A stretch of DNA of 14,491 nucleotides from positions 1 to 14,491 of the forward strand of contig CAMPKJ010000111.1 of the NCBI GenBank assembly GCA_946887105.1. Reading direction: 5' to 3'. A program made the position numbers and the translations under genes. Origin of the DNA: an uncultured Acidobacteriota bacterium. GTDB lineage: Bacteria > Acidobacteriota > Thermoanaerobaculia > Gp7-AA8. Shown one piece after another: positions 1-12,170 of the stretch; positions within the stretch are counted from its first letter, which is position 1, and each line of letters opens with the position of its first letter. The notes under the pieces are model-generated. The model saw nothing but the letters and a program-made list of their open reading frames with translations. It ran no database searches and was not told the DNA's origin.

Positions 1-287
1 ACGTCGTCGAACGTTGCGATTCCGACGCCGCCGGTGAGCAACCGGTAGCCGACGGCGATGGTGCCGTCGTCGAGTCGTTCGGCCTGGATGAGGATCACCG
101 GCGTCTCTTCGCCGACGCCTTCTTCGCGCACAATCGCGCACGAAGGAAGATCGAGCTCCACCGGCTCGCCGCCGACCGCAAACGCGGCGCGGCCGTGCGC
201 GACGTCGTCATCCGTCGCCGCGCGCCCCTCCGTGAACGGAGTCGCGCGCCACTTCTTGAGGTCGATCGGTCCCCACTGCTCGCTCAT
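1..287 (-). CDS. Hypothetical protein, N-terminal part (runs off the left edge)
   Basis: An open frame starts at the ATG at 287-285 and continues without a stop to the window edge, giving the first 95 residues (MSEQWGPIDLKKWRATPF...). No signal peptide or membrane segment is visible. The visible part is soluble, acidic and probably cytoplasmic, with alternating hydrophobic strands near its end (TPVILIQAERL, IAVGYRLL). I do not recognise the family and give no function. The start overlaps the 3' end of the VanZ-like gene by 80 bases, so the two are probably in one unit. No Shine-Dalgarno sequence precedes the ATG, but TATTCT at 299-294 (minus strand) lies 6 bases before it, which would suit a leaderless transcript. 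Coding is supported by the codon pattern and the natural-looking protein start; the identity is unknown. Confidence 0.6.
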   Translation of the reverse strand, partial: MSEQWGPIDLKKWRATPFTEGRAATDDDVAHGRAAFAVGGEPVELDLPSCAIVREEGVGEETPVILIQAERLDDGTIAVGYRLLTGGVGIATFDD

Positions 288-771
288 GACGAGAGAATAT
301 CGCGATCGCCGCAAGCGCCATCAAGCCGGCCGCCGCATTGAACGCCACATCGCGCAGATCGTACACGCGCGCCGGCAGCACCGCCTGGATGCCCTCGTCG
401 ACCCAGCCTGCCGCGGCAACGAACAACGCGCTGGCGAAGTATCGCTTCGACGAGGCGTACGCGAGCACCGCCACGCCGCCGTACTCGATGAAGTGAATCT
501 TCTCCTCCGGACTCTTCATCGGATAGATCACCGCCGCATAAACGCACGCGACGGCCATCAGCGCGAGCGCGAATCGCCACGAACGGCGGCGCGCATCGCG
601 GAAGATCAGCCAGAGGACCGCGGCGGCCGCGATCGCAAACGCCGCGACGACGCTGATGCGCAGGATTCCGTGGTCGCGCAGGAAATTCGTGATGGTGCGC
701 ACCACGCCGAGCGTCGCGTAAATCGCGAGCAGGTAGACGGCCAGCGCGATGCGCGCAGCGCGAAGCGACAT
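208..771 (-). CDS. VanZ-like family integral membrane protein
   Basis: The 187-residue product has about four hydrophobic helices: residues 5-25, 38-57, 66-84 and, in the second half, about 95-118 and 145-160. Two VanZ-family signatures are visible: EKIHFIEYGGVAVL around residues 89-102, and DEGIQAVLPARVYDLRDVAFN around 124-144, with the conserved acidic, Gln, Pro-x-Arg, Asp and Asn residues. VanZ proteins are small inner-membrane proteins. The founding member gives low-level teicoplanin resistance, but most chromosomal homologues have no known role, so resistance should not be assumed. The last 26 residues are hydrophilic and lie over the start of the next gene. No clear ribosome binding site precedes the ATG at 771-769. 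The gene is divergent from the beta-propeller gene with a 63-base gap. Confidence 0.8.
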   Translation of the reverse strand: MSLRAARIALAVYLLAIYATLGVVRTITNFLRDHGILRISVVAAFAIAAAAVLWLIFRDARRRSWRFALALMAVACVYAAVIYPMKSPEEKIHFIEYGGVAVLAYASSKRYFASALFVAAAGWVDEGIQAVLPARVYDLRDVAFNAAAGLMALAAIAIFSRHERAVGTDRPQEVARDSVHGGARGDG

Positions 772-820
772 GTCGCAGGATGGTTACGGCGCGCCGCCGG
801 GGAACGTTGGCAGGGCGGAC

Positions 821-826
821 TACACT
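821..826 (+). promoter_or_regulatory. Candidate -10 box for a leaderless beta-propeller mRNA
   Basis: TACACT lies 8 bases before the ATG at 835, and no purine-rich Shine-Dalgarno sequence sits at normal spacing. This would place the transcript start at or next to the start codon. No good -35 box is visible, and the match to TATAAT is only 4 of 6, so this is tentative. Confidence 0.25.
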
Positions 827-834
827 TTCTGCCC

Positions 835-2568
835 ATGCGAAGCCCGTCGCGATTGCTCGTGCTCCTTCTCCTCTCGTCTCCTCTCTTCGCGCAATCCGAG
901 AACGCATGGCATCAGTGGGGCGGCGGTGCGCGGCACAACGGAACGCTGGCCGTGTTCGGTCAGAGCCTCCGCACCGCGATGGCGGACATCGTCTATGACC
1001 CGTTCGTACCGCAGGAGCGCGCCGAGGCGGGCGGCACGCTGCTCGTCCACTACCAGACGCCGCTCTCCGACGGCAACGAAGTGTTCATGGAGGTGAAGGG
1101 CGGCACGTACGTCAATCGCGCCACGCGACACACCCAGACCTGGAGCATCCGCAAGTTCGAATGGGTCGCGGATCAGCTGGTGGAGCGTTGGACCACCGAA
1201 AGCGACTGGAAGCCGGTCCCCGCGGGCACGACCGGATTCGAGCCGGTATTTCACGCGGCGCTTTCCGATCACTTCGTCTACATGCCGGGGGCTGGCGGCA
1301 CGGTCCTGGAGGTCGATCGCAACACCGGCGCGATCGTGCGCCGCCTCGGGCAGTTCGGCGACGGGATCGATCCGAGCACCTTCGTCACCGGCCCGCTCAC
1401 GATCGCCAACGACCAGACGCTCTTCTACAACACCATCAAGCTGCCGTCCGACAACCCGTGGGCGGGCGATCATCAGGGAGCGTGGCTCGTGCGTGTGACG
1501 CCGGACGGAAACGCCATCCGCGCGTCCTACCAGAGCCTCGTGCCCGGTGCGCCGGCCGCGAACGCGCAGTGCACGAGCACCTTTCCCGCCTCGCAGCTTC
1601 CCTGGCCGCCATCGCCGAACGCGCAGGCGCCGACGATCACGTGCGGCTCGCAACGGGCCGGCATGAACGTGGCGGTGGCGCTCGGTCCGGACGGAACGGT
1701 CTACACCGTCTCACGCACCCATCTGAACAGCCGCTGGGGATGGCTGGTGGCGGTGACGCGCGATCTGCAGCCGAAGTGGGCGACCTCGCTGCGGAACCGA
1801 TTCAACGACGGTTGCAACGTGCTGCTGCCTCCGAACGGACAACCCGGCGGATGCCGCGCGGGCGCGACCACAGGCGTCGATCCTGCCGACAATCAACCCG
1901 GCTCCGGCGCCGTCAACGACGACTCGACCGCTTCACCGGTGGTCGCTCCCGACGGCACGATCTACGCCGGCACCTACAGCCGCTACAACCATTCGCAGGG
2001 GCACACGGTGCGCGTCTCTCCGGCCGGCGAGTTCCTGGCCGCGTATCCATTCGGCTGGGACGTCACGCCCGCGATTTACGAGCACGGCGGAACGTTCTCC
2101 GTGATCACGAAAGAAAACCGCTACGTCGGCGTGGGAACGTATTGCTCCGATCCGGGCTGGTGTCCGGCGGAGCGCGTTCCCGGTCAGGACGAGGGCTACT
2201 ACATCACGCAGCTCGACGCGGCGTTGAACGTCGAGTGGAGGTTCAAGAGCACGAACACGGAGAGCTGCGATCGTTTGCCGGACGGCGAATTGAGCTGCGT
2301 CTCCGATCATCCCGAAGGATTCGAATGGTGCGTGAACGCGCTGGCGGTCGACGCGCGCGGCACGGTGTACGTCAACAGCGAAGACGGAAATCTCTACGCC
2401 ATCAACCAGGGCGGCACGCTGCGCGACCGGCTCTTCCTGCAGAACGCTCTGCGCGCCGCGTACACGCCACTCTCGCTCGGCGCGGACGGAAAGATCTACA
2501 CGCAGAACGCGGGACACCTGTTCGCGGTCGGATCGAACGCGCCGAGGAGACGGGCAGTCGGGAAGTGA
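835..2568 (+). CDS. Secreted PQQ-like beta-propeller protein
   Basis: The 577-residue product begins with a classic signal peptide (MRSPSRLLVLLLLSSPLFAQ, cleavage near residues 19-20), so it is exported. The mature part contains several propeller-blade-like repeats of the PQQ/WD type, for example GGTVLEVDRNTGAIVRRL, DGTIYAGTYSRYNHS, RGTVYVNSEDGNLYAINQG and DGKIYTQNAGHLFAVG. Nine cysteines, several closely paired (CSDPGWC, and CDRLPDGELSC), suggest disulfides in the periplasm or outside the cell. No catalytic motif of a PQQ dehydrogenase is evident, so a binding or scaffold role is more likely than an enzymatic one; the ligand is unknown. The frame stays open upstream to 58, but that part is antisense to the VanZ-like gene. 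The ATG at 835 with the signal peptide is the credible start. The TGA stop ends one base before the topA stop on the other strand. Confidence 0.8.
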   Translation: MRSPSRLLVLLLLSSPLFAQSENAWHQWGGGARHNGTLAVFGQSLRTAMADIVYDPFVPQERAEAGGTLLVHYQTPLSDGNEVFMEVKGGTYVNRATRHTQTWSIRKFEWVADQLVERWTTESDWKPVPAGTTGFEPVFHAALSDHFVYMPGAGGTVLEVDRNTGAIVRRLGQFGDGIDPSTFVTGPLTIANDQTLFYNTIKLPSDNPWAGDHQGAWLVRVTPDGNAIRASYQSLVPGAPAANAQCTSTFPASQLPWPPSPNAQAPTITCGSQRAGMNVAVALGPDGTVYTVSRTHLNSRWGWLVAVTRDLQPKWATSLRNRFNDGCNVLLPPNGQPGGCRAGATTGVDPADNQPGSGAVNDDSTASPVVAPDGTIYAGTYSRYNHSQGHTVRVSPAGEFLAAYPFGWDVTPAIYEHGGTFSVITKENRYVGVGTYCSDPGWCPAERVPGQDEGYYITQLDAALNVEWRFKSTNTESCDRLPDGELSCVSDHPEGFEWCVNALAVDARGTVYVNSEDGNLYAINQGGTLRDRLFLQNALRAAYTPLSLGADGKIYTQNAGHLFAVGSNAPRRRAVGK

Positions 2569-2569
2569 G

Positions 2570-5008
2570 CTACTCGTTCGCCGCGGCCGGCGCGGCGATC
2601 GGCGCGCGGTAATCGCACTCGGGGTTGTTGCAGTACTCGATGTGACCTTCGCGCTTCGTTTCCTTTTCGAGGAGATACGGCGCGTGGCACTTCGGGCACT
2701 CGCGGGTGACCGGGCGGTTGTTCAGCGTGAACTCGCACTTCGGGTAGCGGTTGCACGAGTAAAAGACGCCGCGGCGTGAGATGCGCTCGACCAGCTCGCC
2801 TTCATTGCACGACGGGCACTTCACGCCGGTCGGCTTCGGAGGCGTCGACTTCTTGCCGATCTTGCGGATCGTCTTGCAGTCCGGGTAGCCGGCGCAGGAG
2901 TAGAACGGACCGTAGCGGCCCGACTTCAGCACCATCTCCTTGCCGCAGTTTTCGCACGGCGGCTGCGGCTCGGACGGCAGATTCGCGGCCTGTTTCATCA
3001 GGCGCGGATCCTTCGTGTTCTTGCAGTCCGGATAGCCGGTGCAGGCGAAGAACTGGCCGAAACGCGAGCGCTTGAGCTGCATCGGCTTGCCACACTTCTC
3101 ACAGATGATCTGCTCGTCGTCCGACGTCGCCTCGGCCGCATCGCCTTTCGGCATTTCCTTGGTGGTCTTGCACTCCGGATAGTTCGAGCACGCCAGGAAC
3201 TCGCCGAAGCGGCCGAACTTGATCACCATCGGCGAGCCGCAGGTCTCGCACTTTTCGTCGGTCTCGAGACCGGTGCCTTTGACCTGGGTCATCTCGGTGC
3301 CGGCGCGTTCGAGATCGGAATTGAACTTGACCGAGAACGCACGCAGCGCGTCCGTCCACTCGAGTTTCCCGTCCTCGACCTCATCCAGCTCCTCTTCGAG
3401 ACGGGCCGTGTAGCCCTCGTCGATGATGTCGCCGAACGACTGCTTGAGCAGCTTGACCACCAGCGCGCCGAGGTGCGTGGGGTGGAACTTGCCGTCGTGC
3501 TTGTAGGTGTAGTCGCGCGCCTGGATGGTGGTCAGGATCGCGCCGTACGTCGACGGACGGCCGATGCCGTTTTCCTCGAGCGCCTTCACGAGCGTCGCCT
3601 CCGTGAAGCGGGGCGGCGGCTGGGTGAAGTTCTGCTTCGTGTCGAGCTCGATGAGCTTCAGGACGTCGCCTTCGTTCAGCGGCGGAAGAGCCTTCTCGTT
3701 CTTCTTCTCCGCTTCTTCGTCTTCGTCGTCTTCGCCCGGCGCGTCCTGAAACACGGCCAGGAAGCCGGCGAACTTCTGCACTTCGCCCGAGGCGCGGAGC
3801 GTCAGGTTGCCGACGGCGATGTCGGCGTCGGTGACGTCGAACAGCGCCGGCTTCATCTGCGAGCCGACGAAGCGGTCCCAGATCATCTTGTAGAGGCTGT
3901 ACTCCTCGCGGGTCAGGAAGTCCTTGATCTTCTCGGGGTCGAGCTCCATCGAGGTGGGGCGGATGGCCTCGTGCGCTTCCTGCGCCTGCGCAGCTTTTTT
4001 GACACGATATGTGTTCGGTTTTTCGGGAAGGATATCGTCACCATATTTGGCGGCGATATACGATCGTACTTCCGCGAGCGCGTCATCGCTGATGCGCACC
4101 GAGTCGGTACGCATGTAGGTGATCAGTCCCGCGAATCCGAACGAGCCGAGCTCCTTGCCTTCATAGAGCTTCTGCGCCACCTGCATGGTGCGCTTCACCG
4201 GCCACTTGAAGCGGTTGTACGCGGTGCGCTGCAGCGTCGAGGTAATGAACGGAGGCGCGGCGGACTGCTTGCGCTCCTTGCGCGCCACTTCCGTGACGAC
4301 GTACTGCCCGCTCTTCAGCGCCGCTTCGATCTTGCGCGCGGTTTCCTCGTTCGGGACTTCGGCCTTCCTGCCGTCGACCTTGGTGAGCTTGGCGATGAAC
4401 GGCGGCGGAACGGCGGCCGAGAGGCGCGCACCGAAACTCCAGTACTCGACCGGCTGGAACGCTTTGATCTCGTCTTCGCGCTCCACGATCATCTTCATCG
4501 CCACGGACTGCACGCGTCCGGCGGAGAGCCCGCGGCGGACCTTGTCCCACAGCAGCGGCGAGAGCTTGTAGCCGACCAGGCGATCGAGAACGCGGCGCGC
4601 CTGCTGGGCGTTGACCTTGTTCATGTCGATCTCGCCCGGCGTCTCGATGGCTTTCTTGACCGCGTTCTTAGTGATCTCGTGGAAGAGGATGCGGCGGACC
4701 TTCTTCGCGTCGACGCCGAGAAGGTTCATCACGTGCCAGCCGATGGCCTCTCCTTCGCGATCAGGGTCGGAGGCGATGAAGATCTTGTCGGCTTTCTTCG
4801 CGGCGGCTTTGAGCTCGCTGACGACCTTTTCCTTTCCTTCCAGCACTTCGTAGTGCGGGAGGAAGGTCTCCTCGTCGACGCCGAGGTCGCTCTTCGGCAG
4901 ATCGCGCACGTGGCCGACCGACGCCTTGACCACGTAATCGCTGCCGATGAACTTGTTGATGGTCTTCGCTTTCGCGGGAGACTCGACGATGACGAGGTTT
5001 TTGGCCAT
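2570..5008 (-). CDS. topA: DNA topoisomerase I (type IA) with five C-terminal zinc ribbons
   Basis: The 812-residue protein relaxes negatively supercoiled DNA by nicking and passing one strand. The Toprim domain opens with NLVIVESPAKAKTI and carries the metal-binding SDPDREGEAI motif at 80-89. The catalytic tyrosine is Tyr298 in ITYMRTDS. Conserved elements LSAGRVQSVA (161-170), EAHEAIRPTS (344-353) and GIGRPSTY (481-488) are present. Five C4 zinc ribbons follow at about 587-613, 636-662, 685-711, 731-758 and 771-799, the first three with the typical CxxC...YPxCK pattern. A Glu/Asp/Lys-rich insert lies at 425-439. The start is fixed by the family N-terminus; the ribosome binding site is weak. 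Codons for about residues 313-338 are unusually AT-rich. The gene follows the response regulator on the same strand after a 95-base gap that holds a likely terminator, so it probably has its own promoter. Confidence 0.97.
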   Translation of the reverse strand: MAKNLVIVESPAKAKTINKFIGSDYVVKASVGHVRDLPKSDLGVDEETFLPHYEVLEGKEKVVSELKAAAKKADKIFIASDPDREGEAIGWHVMNLLGVDAKKVRRILFHEITKNAVKKAIETPGEIDMNKVNAQQARRVLDRLVGYKLSPLLWDKVRRGLSAGRVQSVAMKMIVEREDEIKAFQPVEYWSFGARLSAAVPPPFIAKLTKVDGRKAEVPNEETARKIEAALKSGQYVVTEVARKERKQSAAPPFITSTLQRTAYNRFKWPVKRTMQVAQKLYEGKELGSFGFAGLITYMRTDSVRISDDALAEVRSYIAAKYGDDILPEKPNTYRVKKAAQAQEAHEAIRPTSMELDPEKIKDFLTREEYSLYKMIWDRFVGSQMKPALFDVTDADIAVGNLTLRASGEVQKFAGFLAVFQDAPGEDDEDEEAEKKNEKALPPLNEGDVLKLIELDTKQNFTQPPPRFTEATLVKALEENGIGRPSTYGAILTTIQARDYTYKHDGKFHPTHLGALVVKLLKQSFGDIIDEGYTARLEEELDEVEDGKLEWTDALRAFSVKFNSDLERAGTEMTQVKGTGLETDEKCETCGSPMVIKFGRFGEFLACSNYPECKTTKEMPKGDAAEATSDDEQIICEKCGKPMQLKRSRFGQFFACTGYPDCKNTKDPRLMKQAANLPSEPQPPCENCGKEMVLKSGRYGPFYSCAGYPDCKTIRKIGKKSTPPKPTGVKCPSCNEGELVERISRRGVFYSCNRYPKCEFTLNNRPVTRECPKCHAPYLLEKETKREGHIEYCNNPECDYRAPIAAPAAANE

Positions 5009-5083
5009 TGCGGAACGCTCAAAAGGTAAAGCCGGATGTGCCTTATTCCGCGGCGGACGTTATCAGAGGATGCGTACGGCGCC

Positions 5084-5103
5084 AAAAACGCTACTGGGCG
5101 TAG

Positions 5104-5104
<1 letters not shown>
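5084..5104 (-). terminator. Likely intrinsic terminator of the kinase-regulator operon
   Basis: On the minus strand the bases GCTAC, starting in the last base of the regulator stop codon, can pair with GTAGC across a five-base loop (GCCCA). One G and a run of five T follow. The stem is short (5 bp), so termination may be partial. The position directly after the stop codon and the T-run make a terminator likely. Confidence 0.45.
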
Positions 5105-6476
<1,372 letters not shown>

Positions 6477-6480
<4 letters not shown>

Positions 6481-7136
6481 TCTGCTCCCAAGGGAAAGGA
6501 CAGCCGGAGCGAGACCTTATCACGATCCTCGACAGCGCTGACTTCACCACCATAAGTCTCGGTGATGAGGCGTGCAACCGCGAGCGAGAGATCCGGGTTC
6601 CCGTCCGGGTCGCTGTAGTAGAACTTGAAAATTTTGGTCGGCTCGAAGTCGGGCGAGACCGGTTTGCCTTCGATCGTCACGACGTAACAACCAGCCTCTA
6701 CGGCAGCGGTCGCGCTCGCGATGACCAACAGCTTCGCAGCACTCTGGAAGAACAGCTTCAGCGCGTGACGGATTCTCGGCTCGTGCGCCACGATCCGGGC
6801 CGGCGCATTCGCGCTCAGCTCGATGGACGCCGCCGCTGCCGCGTCGGCCGCAAGCGGTGCGACGTCGAGCGGGACGGGATGGCCTTCTCCCGGCGGCGGC
6901 GTCGACATCAGAAAGAACGCGTCGAAGATGCGCCCGAGGCGGCGCAGCTCGACTTCGATCGCACGCGTGTAGTCGGAGATCTTGTCGTCGGGCGTGTCGT
7001 CAGCGATCTTCCGCAGCCGCATGCGCAGCAACTCGAGATTGAGCACCGCCACGTTGAGCGGTGTCTTCAGATCGTGTGCGGTGTCCGCGCTGCGGAGAAA
7101 GTTCGCGCGCGCAAAGTGCTCGAGCCAGAAGTCCAT
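6477..7136 (-). CDS. Soluble histidine-kinase-like protein with a degenerate ATPase domain
   Basis: The 219-residue product contains a recognisable H-box, HDLKTPLN, with the phospho-acceptor candidate His21, followed by a long helix and a second helix (about 52-78) typical of a DHp domain. The second half only partly matches a HATPase domain. The N-box position reads HALKLFFQSAAKL (124-136), where the essential Asn of the NA(x)K motif appears to be Ser132. No DxGxG box is seen. A G2-like stretch, NPDLSLAVARLITETYGGEV (180-199), remains. There is no membrane segment and no input domain. The start at 7136 is chosen because the frame upstream is antisense to nothing conserved and runs into the atpC gene. 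It overlaps the NtrC-type regulator by four bases and is probably its partner, either as a kinase with unusual ATP binding or as a phosphotransfer or phosphatase protein. Function is inference. Confidence 0.75.
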
Positions 7137-7175
7137 GGGTTGAACCGGGCGGAGCTTAATGCAAACGCGAAACCA

Positions 7176-7195
7176 GCAGGCGGCTTGCCGCCTGC
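7176..7195 (-). terminator. GC-rich hairpin just after atpC
   Basis: A near-perfect palindrome (GCAGGCGGC, two bases, GCCGCCTGC) begins four bases after the atpC stop on the minus strand. It is followed by TGGTTTCGCGTTT, which is only moderately T-rich. It could be a weak terminator or a 3'-end stabiliser that lowers read-through from the atp operon into the two-component genes 62 bases downstream. Confidence 0.5.
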
Positions 7196-7198
7196 CGG

Positions 7199-7615
7199 TC
7201 AGTGCTCGCGGTGCACGTTGATCATGGCGATCGACTCTTCGAGCCGCGCCTCGACCAGCGCGAATTCGGGGTCGTTCGAGGAGAGGTCGGCGATCTCCCG
7301 CTCGGCTTTGATGCGTTCCTGTTCGGCGGTGGCGCGGTCGACTTCCGTCGGCAGGAATCCACGCTCGGCCAGCACGATCACGCGATCGGGAAGCACTTCG
7401 GCGAAGCCCCACGAGATCACGAGGCGGTGCAGGGTCGCGCCCTGGCGATAGCGGATCTGGCCGATGCCGAGCATGGCCAGCAGCGGCGTGTGTCCGGGAA
7501 GGACGCCGACCTCGCCGTCGCTGGCCGGCAGGATCACTTCATCGACCTGCGTGTCGATGATCTTCCGCTCGCGCGTGACGATCGTGAGACTGATCTTGTT
7601 CGGGAGATCGGCCAT
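7199..7615 (-). CDS. atpC: F-type ATP synthase subunit epsilon
   Basis: The 138-residue product is the epsilon subunit of the central stalk. With gamma it couples rotation to catalysis and can inhibit ATP hydrolysis. The N-terminal beta-sandwich carries the family pattern ISLTIVTRERKI...VDEVILPASDGEVGVLPGHTPLL (about 8-47) and WGFAEVLPDRVIVLAE (69-84). The C-terminal part (about 89-135) is two helices with the expected charged residues. Length matches the usual 130-140 residues. AAGGAA lies 5 bases before the ATG, inside the 9-base gap after atpD, so it is the last gene of the operon and tightly coupled to atpD. Confidence 0.95.
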   Translation of the reverse strand: MADLPNKISLTIVTRERKIIDTQVDEVILPASDGEVGVLPGHTPLLAMLGIGQIRYRQGATLHRLVISWGFAEVLPDRVIVLAERGFLPTEVDRATAEQERIKAEREIADLSSNDPEFALVEARLEESIAMINVHREH

Positions 7616-7624
7616 GGACGTTCC

Positions 7625-9180
<1,556 letters not shown>

Positions 9181-9181
<1 letters not shown>

Positions 9182-10044
9182 TAATGTCCTGCTGCCGCGG
9201 CGCCGCTCACGATCTCGATGATCTCCTTCGTGATGGCGGCCTGCCGGATGCGGTTGTAGGTCAGCGTCAGGTGACTGATCATCTCCGACGCATTTTTGGT
9301 CGCTGACTCCATCGCGGTCATGCGCGCGCCCTGCTCTGCGGCGGCGGACTCGAGGAGCACGCGGTAGAGCTGAAACTCGATGTGCTTCGGCAGCAGGTCG
9401 GTGAGGATCTGCTCCGGGCTCGGTTGATAGATGTAATCGATGGCGGGCTCGTTGCCGGAGACCCAGGTGCGCTCGAGCGGCAGCAGGCGTTCGAGCGTGA
9501 CGCGCTGCGCGATGATCGACTTGAACTCGTTGTAGACCACGTAGACCGCGTCGAACTCACCGCTCAGGAAGTCTTCCGACGCCTCTTTCGCGATCTCGCG
9601 CGCGGTCTCGAGCGAAAGCGCCTGGTAGACGTGCAGCGGCTGGCGGCGGATGGTGAGCGTGCGGCGCTTGAAGAAGTCGAACGCCTTGCGTCCGATCGGC
9701 ACGAGCTCGACGTGCTCCCATCCTTTTTCGGCGACCGCATTCACCGCCGCGCGCAGCACGTTCGTGTTGAACGCGCCGGCCAGGCCGCGATCGGCAGCCA
9801 CGACCAGCAACAGGACTTTCTTCTCCTGCTCGCGCTCGGCGAGCAGCGGGTGCTTGGTGACGTCGACGCGCGTGGAAACGGAGGCGAGAACCTCGCGTAG
9901 CGCGGCCGCGTACGGGCGGGCCATCATCATCCGCTCCTGCGCGCGGCGCAGCTTCGCCGCGGCCACCATCTTCATGGCCTTGGTGATCTGCTGCGTGTTC
10001 TTGACGCTGCGGATCCGTCGTCGGAGATCGATCGTGCTCGGCAT
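9181..10044 (-). CDS. atpG: F-type ATP synthase subunit gamma
   Basis: The 287-residue product is the rotating central shaft of F1. The family's N-terminal helix (IDLRRRIRSVKNTQQITKAM, then KMVAAAKLRRAQ) and C-terminal helix (ESATKNASEMISHLTLTYNR, RQAAITKEIIEIVSGA) are both intact, as is the central VAADRGLAGAFNTNV element at about 81-95. Length is the same as in E. coli. The start at 10044 is set by the conserved N-terminus; no good Shine-Dalgarno sequence is visible in the 22-base gap after atpA, so translation may depend on coupling. The TAG stop touches the inverted repeat that precedes atpD. Confidence 0.97.
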
Positions 10045-10066
10045 GACTATGTTCGCTAGTTAACGG

Positions 10067-11605
<1,539 letters not shown>

Positions 11606-11636
11606 ATGGTTCTCCGAAATTGAGCCTTGTTAGTCG

Positions 11637-12170
11637 CTACCCTAACGACTCACGAAATTTGTTGATCTTTCCGATGACAGAGGCGTCCCAGATCTCGCTG
11701 CCGATGCGCACCACGAAGCCGCCCAGCAGCTTCGGGTCGGTGCGGATGTCGAGCTCCACCTTGCGGCCCACTTTCTTCGAGAGCGTGGCCGCGAGCTGGT
11801 CGATCTCGTCCGGCGCGAGGCTCTTGGCCGAGCGCACTTCCGCGACCGCGACGCCGAGGGCCGCATTGACGTAGGAACGGAGCGCCTCGAGGATCGCGTC
11901 GAGGTCGTTGATGCGATGGTTGCGGACCAGCACCTCGAGCGTTTTCGCCGCGAAGTCCGTGGCCTTCATCTTGCGCGCGAGCTGCGCGGTGATGTCGAGC
12001 TTCGTCGACAGCTCGATCCCGGGATTCGCGTAGAGCTCGCGGAGCTCGGTGGAGCCGCGCAGCGCGCTCGCGAAACGCATCAGCTCTCCGCGAAGCTCGT
12101 TCGCTTTCTGCGGTGAGCCGGCGGCGTCCATGATGGCGCGCGCGTACGGCCGTGCGAAACGGCGGATCAT
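11637..12170 (-). CDS. atpH: F-type ATP synthase subunit delta
   Basis: The 177-residue product joins the peripheral stalk to the top of F1. It has the expected N-terminal helical bundle (RRFARPYARAIMDAA at 3-17) and a C-terminal domain ending with the family pattern LLGGFVVRIGSEIWDASVIGKI (about 148-169). The ATG overlaps the atpF stop as ATGA, which points to translational coupling. Length is within the usual 175-185 residues. Confidence 0.95.
   Translation of the reverse strand: MIRRFARPYARAIMDAAGSPQKANELRGELMRFASALRGSTELRELYANPGIELSTKLDITAQLARKMKATDFAAKTLEVLVRNHRINDLDAILEALRSYVNAALGVAVAEVRSAKSLAPDEIDQLAATLSKKVGRKVELDIRTDPKLLGGFVVRIGSEIWDASVIGKINKFRESLG

Noticed and set aside
208..771. 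Glycopeptide resistance gene
   Set aside because: Only VanZ-family similarity is present; no vanHAX, vanRS or other resistance genes are nearby, and most VanZ-like proteins are not linked to resistance.
58..834. Upstream extension of the beta-propeller frame
   Set aside because: It lies opposite the VanZ-like and unknown genes, and the signal peptide starting at 835 would be buried in the middle of the protein.
1161..2612. 483-codon plus-strand frame overlapping the beta-propeller gene
   Set aside because: It is the +1-type shadow of the same strand, very rich in Arg and without conserved pattern; the real frame has the signal peptide and propeller repeats.
3473..5029. 518-codon plus-strand open frame opposite topA
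   Set aside because: It is fully antisense to topA, whose motifs are complete. The translation is Arg/Leu/Asp-rich with no recognisable domain, as expected from the complement of GC-biased codons.
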